From Ferrimicrobium sp. (GTDB lineage Bacteria > Actinomycetota > Acidimicrobiia > Acidimicrobiales > Acidimicrobiaceae): 48,016 nt of DNA. This document shows positions 1 through 9,852 of this stretch, in pieces. The position numbers were made by a program, and so were the translations under genes. Position 1 is the stretch's first letter; each line of letters starts with the position of its first letter. The notes under the pieces are model-generated. The model saw only the letters and a program-made list of their open reading frames with translations, did not search any database and was not told where the DNA came from. The stretch lies in NCBI GenBank assembly GCA_022690815.1, contig JALCZJ010000021.1, forward strand, positions 1 to 48,016. Reading direction: 5' to 3'.

Positions 1-57
1 GCTTGTTGTGGATGCTTACCCGCCCCAGGTGCCGGCCCCTAGGACCCCACCAATGCC

Positions 58-127
58 ATGCAGTTTTGGTGTCCGCCACCGTGCAATTATTTGTCCGCCA
101 CTGTGCAGTTTTAGATGTCCGCTAACA
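58..127. mobile_element. IS21-family-like terminal repeats (element end)
   Basis: The 16-mer TGTCCGCCACYGTGCA occurs at 70-85 and 92-107. It is interleaved with TGCAGTTTT-RG-TGTCCGC units at about 59-76 and 104-122. Multiple short internal repeats close to a terminus, ending in CA (here at 126-127), are typical of IS21-family ends. No transposase is visible, so the body of the element either lies left of the window or is lost. The family assignment is an inference from the repeat style. Confidence 0.45.
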
Positions 128-680
128 AATGGTGAATGGAGCGACGTCCGTATCCCCCATCACCGGTTTACAATTGTTTGGTCACTACGAAGTCGATGCT
201 TTTGTCGTCGGCATCCTCTTGACGTTTGATCCTATCCACGCCGATAGCTGACATGACACTCGTTTGGCCATGACCAAACCCACATAGCTCTTGACAGCGT
301 CGCCTTACCCAATCAGGGTCTCCATGCCGGCCAACGGAGTACTCAGAGTGCGGGCGAACAATGGCAAGAATGGTTGCTCCGGGCCTGGCCTCATCAACGT
401 CAAGATCACCCTCTGCCTGGGACCCCGCTCACTTCGCTACGAATCAATCACCGGGGGGCTGGCGAGAACCCTGCTATCTTGGGTCCGAGTCGCTAGTGTC
501 CGAATGAAAGTGTCTACAAGCCAACTAGCAGGTGAGACTCATCATGTGACCCGACTAGGCCCCAATACTTCACGGATCGCCATACCCCCGGGCTCCATAT
601 GCCTCGGCCCCACTCTGTGGGTAACCCCTCCGAGACCGGCCTGCTGTCGGTGAAACGGGGATTCGATACCATCAGTTGGG
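128..680. other. Region without recognisable gene
   Basis: About 550 bases between the IS21-like end and the 3' end of the PilZ gene. Short open frames exist on both strands, but none has a ribosome-binding site plus a recognisable protein. It may be eroded mobile DNA. Confidence 0.4.
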
Positions 681-1955
681 CTAGGACAACGCACCGGCTC
701 CGAAGGTTGCGAAGGCCTCAAAGACCTCCGCGCCATCACTGTTTGACGTCAAGGTCGGCCAGATCGGACGCATCACAGCGAATCCAAGCTCTCTGATCAG
801 CAGAACAAGTGCGATGGGGTCCATCCAAAGTCCGGAGTCCATTGCACCAAATGACTCCGTTGGAAGCTCGGGAACCAGCTCCCGAAACACGGCGACACCG
901 CATGAATACCCGACAGGTCCAGACGAAGGTTGCGACGGCACCATGGCAACCGAGCGATCATGTTGTGATCGCTCGACTACCGATCGTGTCTTTGGTTGTC
1001 CTGCCATCGTTTGGGTCAAGGGCTCTTGGATGCCCTTGACCCATGACATGAGCACCTCGGCAACGCTCATGTTCCTATGCCGGGCACAGAGCACAAGATA
1101 AGGAGTCAGAACGCTGTCACGCACGATCACATCGCTCGTGGTGAGTCCCAGAAGATGGGCGAAGTCCCTGGGCTCACCGACGCGCGCCACTCCTATGAGC
1201 GAGTCGATGCGATGTCGTTCCGCGTGCGCCGCGGTCGGCACCATCACGGTCGCCGAGAGAGATCCCACCTCCAGCGTACAAGCGTCATCCTTCCAGCTGA
1301 TGGACTCGATCAGCGGAAACTCCAATCGAGTCTCGAGATCAAGCGAGGAGGAGGTCCTTATCTCAAGGTCAGAGAGCTTGTGACGCCGTTCCAGTTGGCT
1401 ACTCATGACAAGTCTCGCAATCGCGTCCTCATCCGAAAGCGCGAGTTTGCAAAACCTCGCCCGCCACAGATCGGCTTCGACGGCCACCAACTCGATCACC
1501 GCCTTGATATCCCGATCGACAAGGCGAAACGAGATCATCCGGCGCTGCCCTGGCGACGGGTGCTGATCGGGGATCACGCTGATCGCGACGCCGCTCACGG
1601 AGAGATCGCGGATCTCCATCGGGATCCCAACGCTAGGAGGATGAAGATAATAGGTGCCCGCCAGTGAGACCTCGACCCGTGGCGCCGAACGAGCGTTTAT
1701 CGGAACAAAACCGGTTTCGATCACTACCTCAGCACCACGAACCGCTGGTATCAGGTAAGCGCTGGCCACGAACCGCTCGCCAAAGAACACCACCATGGCC
1801 TCACAAGGACCAAATGAGCAAGCGCGCTCGCAAACTCCAACGCGGTTCCCATCGACCTGCGTCACCGTCGTCACCTCGAACGTGGCGTCCTGGTGCAACT
1901 CGATCCTTTTGCCCGGATAGCAAAGCGAGCTAGCTGGGCGAGACGCGTCACTCAT
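681..1955 (-). CDS. PilZ-domain (c-di-GMP-binding) protein
   Basis: A 424-residue protein counted from the ATG at 1955. The open frame continues upstream into malic enzyme, but that part is low-quality sequence and this ATG lies 19 bases after the malic enzyme stop. Residues 89-93 (RSAPR) and 117-122 (DLSVSG) give the canonical PilZ signature RxxxR...DxSxxG, which binds cyclic di-GMP in this family. Residues 15-80 look like the beta-rich YcgR-type N-terminal domain. The last 220 residues match nothing I recognise. The protein is probably cytoplasmic and may be a c-di-GMP receptor controlling surface or polysaccharide functions, which would fit the glycan genes to its right. It is likely co-transcribed with malic enzyme. 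The domain call is fairly firm; the output is unknown. Confidence 0.72.
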   Translation of the reverse strand: MSDASRPASSLCYPGKRIELHQDATFEVTTVTQVDGNRVGVCERACSFGPCEAMVVFFGERFVASAYLIPAVRGAEVVIETGFVPINARSAPRVEVSLAGTYYLHPPSVGIPMEIRDLSVSGVAISVIPDQHPSPGQRRMISFRLVDRDIKAVIELVAVEADLWRARFCKLALSDEDAIARLVMSSQLERRHKLSDLEIRTSSSLDLETRLEFPLIESISWKDDACTLEVGSLSATVMVPTAAHAERHRIDSLIGVARVGEPRDFAHLLGLTTSDVIVRDSVLTPYLVLCARHRNMSVAEVLMSWVKGIQEPLTQTMAGQPKTRSVVERSQHDRSVAMVPSQPSSGPVGYSCGVAVFRELVPELPTESFGAMDSGLWMDPIALVLLIRELGFAVMRPIWPTLTSNSDGAEVFEAFATFGAGALS

Positions 1956-1974
1956 GCGCTTGCTACGATCGAAC

Positions 1975-3381
1975 TCAGATCTCGTGCCTGACGATCCCCT
2001 CGGCTTGCGCCTCCCGGGCCACGGCCTCTGCCACCGCCAGGGCAACACCCTTGTTGAAGACTGAGGGGATGATATAGCTCGGTGAAAGCTCGTCGTCGAG
2101 GACCGCCGATGAGATGGCATCTGCCGCTGCGAGCTTCATCCTCTCCGTGATCGCCATGGCGCGAGCATCGAGAGCCCCCCGGAAGATGCCGGGGAAGCAC
2201 AAGACGTTGTTGATCTGATTCGGGAAGTCCGACCTTCCCGTCGCGATCACCGCGGCGATATCCTGGATCTCCTCGGGCATAACCTCAGGGGTGGGGTTTG
2301 CAAGCGCGAAGACGATCGGGTGAGCGTTCATGGTTGCGATTTCGGCGGCCGTCACGATCCCTGGCCCCGACACCCCAACGAAGACATCGGCGCCGACCAA
2401 CGCGGTGGCAAGATCTCCCATCCTTCGATCCTGGTTGGTGTTCTCAGCTAGCCAGAGCTTTGCCCCGTCGAAGTTCTCCCGATCGGAGAAGATCAGCCCC
2501 TTTCGATCAGCGACCAAGATTCGACCCACGCCAGCGTTGGCAAGGATCTTGGCACAGGCCACACCCGCCGCACCGGCGCCAGCGATGACGACCGTCATGT
2601 CCGAGATCTTGCGATCGACGACCTTGGCGGCGTTGCGAAGGGCTGCGAGCACCACCACCGCCGTCCCGTGTTGATCGTCGTGGAAGACCGGGATGTCGAG
2701 CTTTGACTTCAACGCCTCTTCGATCGCAAAACAGGCGGGGGCGGCGATATCTTCGAGGTTGATCCCACCAAAAACCGGCTCCATCGCCTCGACCGCGGCA
2801 ATGACCTCCTCGGGTCTGGTGACGTTGAGGCAGATTGGGAAAGCATCGATACCCGCGAACTCCTTGAACAGCTGGGCCTTGCCCTCCATCACCGGGATGG
2901 CGCCGTAAGGTCCAATGTTGCCAAGGCCCAGCACCGCCGAACCGTCGCTCACAATGGCCACCGAGTTGGCCTTGATGGTATAGGTGTGTACCGACGCGGG
3001 TCGCTCAGCGATCTCCATCGAAACCCGGGCCACCCCAGGGGTATAGGCCATCGAGAGATCGTCCCGGTCTTTGAGTGGTGACTTTCCACAGACCTCGATC
3101 TTCCCACCGAGGTGAAGCCTGAGCGTCCGGTCGAGCACGCTGCGCACATGGACACCGGATACCTCCTCCGCCTGCTCACGGATACGTTGAGCATGCTCCG
3201 GGTCAGCGGCGAGCACCGTGATGTCACGGACGATACGGTCGGCCTCAACCTCCACGAGGTCGATGCCCAGGATGTTACCGCCCGCATCACCGATCGCGGT
3301 GGTGAGTCGTCCAAGGGATCCAGGGGTATTGCTTAACTCGACACGAATCGTGACCGAGTGTGATACGTTAGGTTGTGCCAT
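1975..3381 (-). CDS. NAD(P)-dependent malic enzyme with N-terminal ACT domain
   Basis: A 468-residue protein that oxidatively decarboxylates malate to pyruvate. Residues 8-85 form an ACT-like regulatory domain (NTPGSLGRLT, GGNILGIDLV). The malic enzyme N-terminal domain follows (SPLKDRDDLSMAYTPGVA, IKANSVAIVSDGSAVLGLG), with the catalytic Lys in YTIKAN. The metal-binding stretch is FGGINLEDIAAP and HDDQHGT. A Rossmann NAD(P) domain (VVIAGAGAAGVACAKIL) lies near residue 265. The ATG at 3381 has no strong Shine-Dalgarno sequence. ACT-fused malic enzymes of this size are common in actinobacteria and may respond to an amino acid ligand. The gene leads a two-gene unit with the PilZ protein. Cofactor preference cannot be read from the sequence. 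Confidence 0.93.
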   Translation of the reverse strand: MAQPNVSHSVTIRVELSNTPGSLGRLTTAIGDAGGNILGIDLVEVEADRIVRDITVLAADPEHAQRIREQAEEVSGVHVRSVLDRTLRLHLGGKIEVCGKSPLKDRDDLSMAYTPGVARVSMEIAERPASVHTYTIKANSVAIVSDGSAVLGLGNIGPYGAIPVMEGKAQLFKEFAGIDAFPICLNVTRPEEVIAAVEAMEPVFGGINLEDIAAPACFAIEEALKSKLDIPVFHDDQHGTAVVVLAALRNAAKVVDRKISDMTVVIAGAGAAGVACAKILANAGVGRILVADRKGLIFSDRENFDGAKLWLAENTNQDRRMGDLATALVGADVFVGVSGPGIVTAAEIATMNAHPIVFALANPTPEVMPEEIQDIAAVIATGRSDFPNQINNVLCFPGIFRGALDARAMAITERMKLAAADAISSAVLDDELSPSYIIPSVFNKGVALAVAEAVAREAQAEGIVRHEI

Positions 3382-4262
3382 AGTGCAAGGCTAGTGGGCC
3401 AAATTGACGGGTTTGACCCTTCGATACGAAGCGTAGCTGTGTAACACCAAGGGGCACACGGCTCGTACAAGATGAGCGACAACGTTACAAAGCGGCGTTA
3501 GGGCAATCTTGGGCAACCTCTTTGATCAGAGCAGTCGATCAGAGCTATGACAACACATGGAGTCAGGCCTCGACGGGCCCCATCAACGATTAGGTCGTGA
3601 ACCATGACGAACTTTGCGCCCGAACAAGGGCAAGAGCCGCGATCGTTTGCTGGTTCCAGTCCTAGAACCAGACACGACCACATGTCAGCATCGAGAACAT
3701 GTCATCGCTTTGCCTTCGACAAGCTAGGGCGCTGGTGGTGTGTGGGTGCACAGCGTGTGCGCTGATTGCGTCAACCTGTTGACACCCTTACGACTAGAGC
3801 GATTCTCGTTCACCTCGTCGGACCTCGATGGCGATCAGTGACCCACGACACTCGTAATCCAAGGGGATCACTTTGTTCTTGCGGCACGCTCCTCACATCG
3901 AGAGCCATTGATCGCAAGCACACCTGTCGGCTGCGCCAACGGTCGGCCTTCAACCCGTCCCCCTGCTGCGAGCAATGGGCACGACTTTGGTGTTCGAGGC
4001 CTCAACGGGCCCTTCAAGCCCACCCTGTGAGCGAAGTCGACCATATCGTTGTCGACGAGTAGGGAGCAACTCGTCTGATTTCATCGGCTTGATCCATCCA
4101 AGACCTCGGTGTGCGCAGTCAAGTGCCAGATACTCGTCACATATCGGCCCAACAGCACGGGGTAAGCAGTTATGGTTGACCCCTAGAGGCCTCTCACGAC
4201 ACCCAACAGCCTCAACCGCAATCATGGCGAAATGAGATAGCTCCAAGCGAAGGGGTCACGAT
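3382..4262. other. Gene-poor interval with a short repeat pair
   Basis: Nearly 900 bases without a convincing gene on either strand. A roughly 20-base element (GGCCTC-R-ACGGGCCC...TCAA) occurs at 3566-3586 and again at 3998-4017. The last 100 bases should contain the promoter of the methyltransferase gene. Confidence 0.4.
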
Positions 4263-5204
4263 ATGGAACGAGAACAGATCATCCTTCACGGACTCGATCT
4301 CGAGCGACCGGGACTTGAGATCGGACCAAGCCACCGGCCAGTGGTTCCAAAGCGCTCTGGCTACGACGTCACAACCCTCGACAGCTGTACCGCCGAGGAG
4401 TTACGGCGCAAATATCGCGATGACGTCGACATCTCCCAGATCGAAGAGGTGGACCTGGTCTGGCATGGCGAATCCTATATCGACCTCGTCGGGGATCGAC
4501 GGTTCGCATGGATCATTGCTTCGCACGTGATCGAACACGTGCCTGATCTGATCGGGCTCTTACAAAGTTGTGAGTCGATCCTGACCGATGACGGAGTCAT
4601 CTCACTCGTCATTCCCGACAAACGGTACTCGTTCGATTACTACAGACCGATCTCTTCCATTGGTTCAGTCATCGACGCCCATCTCGATCACCGGGTTGAG
4701 CCGAGCGTTGGTGATGCCATCGACTACTACCTCTCAACAGTGCGACGCAGCGGCGTCGGTGCGTGGTACAAAGGGTTCCATGGTGACGATGAGATCGTTC
4801 ACGGTATCGACCAAGCCCGAATCGTTGCTAAACAACAGGACCCCTACGCCGTCTTCGATCAGTTCGACCCCCATCTTTGGATCTTTGTGCCCCAATCTCT
4901 CCGGCTGATGTTGGAGGATCTCTTTGACCTCGGTTACCTCGGGGTTAGAGAGTGCTATTTTCATCCCACCACGACGACCGAGTTCTACCTCCAACTGTCA
5001 CGAGGTGGAGCAGGTAATCCAATGGAACGAATCGACGCTCTCAAACAGCAGCGTTACGAGCTCTTCGACGACTCCTATGTCCTGCCCGAGGGATTCGATC
5101 GCGAGCGGTATCTCGAACTGAACCCCGACGTCGCCGAGGCCCACCTTGACCCTACCTTTCACTGGCTCACCTACGGTGCCATCGAGGGACGACCCTATCG
5201 ATGA
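4263..5204 (+). CDS. SAM-dependent methyltransferase with C-terminal NPDV module
   Basis: A 313-residue protein starting at ATG 4263, with AAGGGG about 8 bases upstream. Residues 19-28 (GLEIGPSHRP) match the SAM-binding motif I variant EIGPxxxP. IIASHVIEHVPD near residue 84 and LTDDGVISLVIPDKR near 108 are the class I methyltransferase core (methyltransf_11 type). The last 40 residues (YLELNPDV...WLTYGAIEGR) are a small module often found at the ends of glycosyltransferases and methyltransferases in capsule or O-antigen loci. It probably methylates a sugar or lipid-linked glycan in the cytoplasm, but the substrate is unknown. It starts the polysaccharide region and is followed by a convergent GT2 gene. 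Confidence 0.75.
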   Translation: MEREQIILHGLDLERPGLEIGPSHRPVVPKRSGYDVTTLDSCTAEELRRKYRDDVDISQIEEVDLVWHGESYIDLVGDRRFAWIIASHVIEHVPDLIGLLQSCESILTDDGVISLVIPDKRYSFDYYRPISSIGSVIDAHLDHRVEPSVGDAIDYYLSTVRRSGVGAWYKGFHGDDEIVHGIDQARIVAKQQDPYAVFDQFDPHLWIFVPQSLRLMLEDLFDLGYLGVRECYFHPTTTTEFYLQLSRGGAGNPMERIDALKQQRYELFDDSYVLPEGFDRERYLELNPDVAEAHLDPTFHWLTYGAIEGRPYR

Positions 5205-5485
5205 ACCGACCTCATCGATGAGTCAGCCCACCGATCGGCCAGCCGTCGCCGTTGACTCCAACGCTGGCAGTCAATGCGTTTCGGATCGCACCGGCGGGCT
5301 ATCGAATGAGGCTGGCAGCCGTTTCCCGGCTAGCGTTGTGGCGCTGACCCAACTCCATGAAGGTCGAGACCCCACAACGTTCAATAGCCTCGTACGGTCG
5401 CCGAACTCCTGGATAAGAGAGCATACCAATCTATCTCGGGCGGGACGAGGCGACGCGGCGCTCAATCTTAGAGTGTGATCAATCG

Positions 5486-6943
5486 CTACGAAGGGGGCCC
5501 TTGACCCAGCTTCGATCGCTGCTCCTCGATCCGCTTCAACTGTGCTAGCACCTTCGCATTCTCGGGGTCACCAGCCAGTGCGCGCTGATAGAGGTCACGC
5601 GCCGTCACCAAGTCACCACCGACGCGAAACGCATCGGCTAAAGCCGCGTCAGCCTTCCACTCCCAAAGTGCACGATCAGTCGCGACAACGCCGCGATATC
5701 GCCCACTTGTCTCCTTCGCCTTGGCGAAGGAGACTCTGGCCGACTGCAGCTTCGCCAATACCTGTTCCAATTCGATCGCACCCACTTGGAACCAGTGGTC
5801 TGGGTAGTACGGATCGGCCTCGGTCCCACGCACCGCAACCTGTCGCGCCTCTTCGAGCATGCCGCTGCGCTGATAGGCGATGATAAGGTTTGTACGCACC
5901 TCTGGCATCCGTGCAAACCAAGTGTAGACCGCTGACAGCTCCTCTGCGCGCAACAGTGCCTCAATCGCCTCATCAATGCGCCCCAGTGTCAACAACTCAC
6001 GCCCCAGAAAGCCCCAGGATGCGATGTCTTCAGGGCAGTCCTCGATGGCCTTGCGGAGGCGAACAACCTTGCGTTCAAGCTTGGCGGTCATGTCAACGAC
6101 CGTCGAATCGTAACCATCGTGAAGAAGTCGGACATTCACCGGGTATTGAGGCAACCCCTTGGGGCTGGTAGCCGTTCCTCCCCGCTCTTCGAGCTGTTCG
6201 TGAGCCCTCCCCCGCCAGACGATGTCAGGGCGGACCGGGTGCATTCGCTTCATATCGGTATTGGCACGAAGGCGACCGTCCGCATCGCGGTTGAGGTGAA
6301 CGATCCTTAAGACAAACGGTCCTTCGACCGTATCGAAGGCCCCCGGCGCGATTCGCAGCATCTCCTCGTTACCAGGCTCGAGCCACTCATCGCCATCGAT
6401 CCATAGCACCCAATCGGTCTTTACATGACTAAGTGCAAAATTTCGAGCCTCAGCAAAGTGATCGGTCCATTCGAAGTGATGGAGACGTAGATCAAATTCG
6501 CTCGCTATCTCCACTGTGCGGTCCGTACTCCCCGTGTCGACTAAGACGATCTCATCGACCACCCCAGCAACGCTTGCAAGACAACGTCGGATGCTCCGTT
6601 CCTCGTTGCGTACCACGATCGCCGCGGTGAGGGTGCGCTTTGGCACCTCGAGCAACCTTGCCAGCCATGGAGCTGGTTCGGTAGGCGGCGTATCGATAAA
6701 TCGTTGGCGCACCTGGTCAAACCAGATTCCAAGCGGGTCAAACAATGCTCCTCGCTGATAGGCAAGCCAGCTCTCCGCTTGACGATTGAGTCGGCTCAGT
6801 GCCTCACCGAGTAGGATCCACCCCTGGACAGAACGGGGCTCTTGGCGCACAAGTCGCTTCGCTAGCTCCAACGCCTGTTGGAGCTGCCTTTCATCAAGCA
6901 GTCTCCGGAACGCTGCGAGGTCCTCTTGGTTCACGCCAGTCAC
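5486..6943 (-). CDS. GT2 glycosyltransferase with TPR repeats
   Basis: A 485-residue protein. Residues 5-75 are TPR-like helices (QALELAKRLVRQEP, GWILLGEALSRLNRQAESW). A GT-A family 2 domain spans about 105-260 (TAAIVVRNEERSIRRCLASV, DEIVLVDTGSTDRT, WVLWIDGDEW with the DGD metal site). Further TPR-like helices fill 300-475. This arrangement is typical of a bacterial TPR-GT2 family involved in surface glycan or glycopeptide assembly; the sugar is unknown. It starts with GTG at 6943 (AAGGG close upstream), or possibly the GTG at 6934. It is a single gene convergent with the upstream methyltransferase. No membrane segment is visible, so it is probably cytoplasmic. Confidence 0.82.
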   Translation of the reverse strand: MTGVNQEDLAAFRRLLDERQLQQALELAKRLVRQEPRSVQGWILLGEALSRLNRQAESWLAYQRGALFDPLGIWFDQVRQRFIDTPPTEPAPWLARLLEVPKRTLTAAIVVRNEERSIRRCLASVAGVVDEIVLVDTGSTDRTVEIASEFDLRLHHFEWTDHFAEARNFALSHVKTDWVLWIDGDEWLEPGNEEMLRIAPGAFDTVEGPFVLRIVHLNRDADGRLRANTDMKRMHPVRPDIVWRGRAHEQLEERGGTATSPKGLPQYPVNVRLLHDGYDSTVVDMTAKLERKVVRLRKAIEDCPEDIASWGFLGRELLTLGRIDEAIEALLRAEELSAVYTWFARMPEVRTNLIIAYQRSGMLEEARQVAVRGTEADPYYPDHWFQVGAIELEQVLAKLQSARVSFAKAKETSGRYRGVVATDRALWEWKADAALADAFRVGGDLVTARDLYQRALAGDPENAKVLAQLKRIEEQRSKLGQGPPS

Positions 6944-7491
6944 ACACCCTTTCGCGTACGCTTATGCACAAAATAGCTGACCTACAGTGGAACTCATCTG
7001 TTGTGGAGCTAGGTCCTCACCCGGATCCACCTGGCTGTCCTTGCACCCTTGATACCGCTAGCTCCTCATTTGGTGCAGGCCACTCATTCTATCCTCCGAC
7101 GCCACTTCGGCCCACCTCTTGAACAGCTGATTCTGGCAACCCCACGATCCGATCTGCGCCGCTTGCGGATGCGTCAGATTGATCGCCTACACCCCGTGAA
7201 TCGCAGGCAGCACCCACCACAGCCACGCAATTCACGACCCAAGAAGCAAGGCAAGCGGCCGAATCGCAGGGCGCTTGGTGAGGGAACCAGGAGTGTGAGC
7301 GAGTCACATCGGCTCCAGTTAGGATATCTGCGTCACCAGAGGAGGAGCCGAACGCAGATGCCATCGTCGAACCGAGGGGTCCAGATGGACAAAGCCTGTT
7401 GGCGTGTCATTGGCTCAACGGCTGGCCAACGACACATGACGGAGATCGGCCTCGCTCAAGATCCGAGCCTCCCTCACATATGGTTTGATCG
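6944..7491. other. Intergenic, divergent promoter region
   Basis: About 550 bases between the divergent TPR-GT2 gene and the first giant GT2 gene. No protein or RNA gene is recognisable. It presumably holds promoters for both directions, but I could not pick a convincing -35/-10 pair. Confidence 0.35.
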
Positions 7492-9849
7492 TTGGGTCCA
7501 CAACTTGTGAGAGAACGGCTCCAGCACAGCGCCAAGAGGGTTCTTCCTGCTCGCTTGCGCCACCAACTCAGCGCGGCTCGCGAAGTGGCTCAAGACAACA
7601 GAGCACTCCTCGATCGGACGCTTGACTTTCTTCCCGGCGCCACTAAGGTCTGGACGCCGCTGGCCGATCGTCTCTTGCCAGGCAAAGCGACCGAGGCGAA
7701 CGAGTACGAGCAATGGTGTCAACGGTTCGTCGACAGCGACAGCCCCGAGGCGATTCGGAACTACGTGTTAGGCCTTGACAACCAGCCAGTGATCTCAATC
7801 ATCCTTCCGATCCATCAACCCAGTGCCTACGACCTCACGGCGGCCATCGATTCGGTCACGTCCCAGCTCTATCCCAACTGGCAGCTCTGTCTCATCGATG
7901 ACGCATCCCACGACGACCGCATCAGTGCCATCATCGCTCGTGCGGCGCTTGACGACCCACGCATTGTGGTTCGGGTGCACGCCAAACGCAGGAACGTCGT
8001 CAGTGCGATCAACCACGGCATCGACGCTGCCTGGGGTGAGTACGTGACCTTTCTCGATCACGATGACCTGCTGACCCCCGATGCGCTGTGTTGGGTCGTC
8101 GCCTCCTTGAATCAGCACCCCAGCGCAAAGCTCCTCTACACCGATGACGACAAGCTAACTCCAGATGGAGAGAGGGTCGACCCTTACTTCAAACCCGATT
8201 GGGATCCGGTGCTGCTACTGGGTCAAAACTACCTAAATCATCTCCTCATCGTTGAACGCAACCTCCTCCTCGCCCATAACGGAGTGCGCACCGGTAGCGA
8301 CGGTGTTCACGACTGGGACCTCGCCCTACGCCTCACCCACAACCTCGCTCCAGACGAGATCGTCCACATCCCAGCGGTCTGCTACCACTGGCGTGTCAAG
8401 GGATCCGCCCCAAGGCCTCTTATGGCCTATCCCTCGACGCTCGAGGCGGCCACTGAGATCCTCAGCGATGCGATGACACAACGTCAGCTGAACGGGACGA
8501 TCGAACCCGTCGGTGCCCTCGATCGTCTCATCCACTACACCCACGAGCACTCACCCCCAACCGTGCTGATCATCGCCTACCTCGACGACCAGAGCCAGCC
8601 GATGGCGCCCGATGAGCTGTCGCGGGCCCTCGCCTTGATTCAGGCCATCGACTACCCGGAGCCCACCATCGTTTTGCTGCTCCCTTCAGAGTCTCGTGCG
8701 AGCATCGAAGGAAGAGGCGAGCACTCCTCGACACCCCTCGGGGGTTCAGACAGATCACCCAACGTCGGACGACTCCAGGGGGCCAGAGGGCTTCGCATCG
8801 TTGACTATGACACAACGCATGGGATTGGCGCACAACTCAACCAGATCGTTGCCGATTCCGATGCCGAATGCGTCTGTCTTTTCCCGCTCACTAGCATGGC
8901 CCGCACCACGACGTGGCTACGCGAGATGGTTGGCTTGACTCAACTCGCCGACGTTGGGGCGGTCGGTGGACTGGTTGTCACCCCCGAAGGCACCATCGAT
9001 AACGCAGGAGTAGTCCTTGGTCTCGACGGCACTATTGAGCGTCGCTACCATGGCGACCCCGACCTGTCGACTGGACATCGGAACCGCCTTCGCGTCAACC
9101 AGAGCGTCACTGGCGTCACCGGTGGCCCCATCCTCACTCTACGTCAGCGCTTCATCGAGGTTGGGGGAGTAGATGATCGACTTGGTGGGGAACTCCGAGA
9201 TGTCGATCTTTGTCTCAAACTCAAGGACCACGGGTACCGGTGCTGCCTGACACCAATGGCTAGCTTCGTTCTTTCGGCCACCAGCGCGACGCAGATCGGC
9301 GACCCAAAGGTGCCGTCAAGCCAAGAGGCCATGACGCAACAGGGGCGATTTCTTGCGCGTTGGTCATCAAGCATCGGTTACGACCGTTACTACAATCCGA
9401 ACCTCGACATCGAAGCTGCGACCTTCTTTCCGAACCCTGCACCACCGCCCCATCGTCCGTGGTGTCCGACACCGCGATGGCAGGAGTTGCCAATGGCCCG
9501 GCCTGAGCGTTTCTTTCCCCTCCACTACGAGGCACTCGAGCCCAACGAATCGATCGCCTGTGAGCTCACCCTCGATGCGGCGAGCCAACTTACGATCTGG
9601 ATCGAGGCCTCAACCCAGGGGGCATGTCGCATCGATCTGATCGACCCAGCGGATGAGGTGGTCGCCAGTTTTGCCGCCTCGATCTCGGGGTCTCGGGCCA
9701 CACAACTCACCGGCGAGATCTGTAAGCCCCATCACGGGTCAACACGCTATCGCTTGGTGAACGCCTCGTCGATGACTGTGGCCATCGAGATGGTCCGCAT
9801 TGGGGTCGAGGAGGTATCGCTTCACGCTCGACTTAAAAGACTGGAGTAG
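7492..9849 (+). CDS. Large GT2 glycosyltransferase, second GT domain degenerate
   Basis: About 785 residues. A TGA at 7486 limits the start to TTG 7492 or GTG 7507, and neither has a clear Shine-Dalgarno sequence. Residues 98-300 form a full GT2 domain: VISIILPIHQP, LCLIDDASHDD, the metal site FLDHDD at about 188-192, and YHWRVKGSA. A second GT2-like domain (about 355-620) keeps the late motif RDVDLCLKLKDHGYR. It has no LNNDT-type metal site, the equivalent stretch being CLFPLTSMART, and no HYESKSRG motif. The last 110 residues are beta-rich and resemble the tails of two other GT2 proteins here. The likely role is adding successive sugars to a lipid-linked surface polysaccharide. The next gene follows after only 3 bases, so the two form an operon. 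Confidence 0.85.
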   Translation: MGPQLVRERLQHSAKRVLPARLRHQLSAAREVAQDNRALLDRTLDFLPGATKVWTPLADRLLPGKATEANEYEQWCQRFVDSDSPEAIRNYVLGLDNQPVISIILPIHQPSAYDLTAAIDSVTSQLYPNWQLCLIDDASHDDRISAIIARAALDDPRIVVRVHAKRRNVVSAINHGIDAAWGEYVTFLDHDDLLTPDALCWVVASLNQHPSAKLLYTDDDKLTPDGERVDPYFKPDWDPVLLLGQNYLNHLLIVERNLLLAHNGVRTGSDGVHDWDLALRLTHNLAPDEIVHIPAVCYHWRVKGSAPRPLMAYPSTLEAATEILSDAMTQRQLNGTIEPVGALDRLIHYTHEHSPPTVLIIAYLDDQSQPMAPDELSRALALIQAIDYPEPTIVLLLPSESRASIEGRGEHSSTPLGGSDRSPNVGRLQGARGLRIVDYDTTHGIGAQLNQIVADSDAECVCLFPLTSMARTTTWLREMVGLTQLADVGAVGGLVVTPEGTIDNAGVVLGLDGTIERRYHGDPDLSTGHRNRLRVNQSVTGVTGGPILTLRQRFIEVGGVDDRLGGELRDVDLCLKLKDHGYRCCLTPMASFVLSATSATQIGDPKVPSSQEAMTQQGRFLARWSSSIGYDRYYNPNLDIEAATFFPNPAPPPHRPWCPTPRWQELPMARPERFFPLHYEALEPNESIACELTLDAASQLTIWIEASTQGACRIDLIDPADEVVASFAASISGSRATQLTGEICKPHHGSTRYRLVNASSMTVAIEMVRIGVEEVSLHARLKRLE

Positions 9850-9852
9850 CCC

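Noticed and set aside
1077-1667. 196-residue plus-strand frame opposite the PilZ gene
   Set aside because: Antisense to the region carrying the PilZ motif; no ribosome-binding site or family resemblance.
681-2120. 479-residue reading of the PilZ gene starting at 2120
   Set aside because: The extra 55 residues overlap malic enzyme in another frame and look like antisense-type sequence. ATG 1955 after the malic enzyme stop is more natural.
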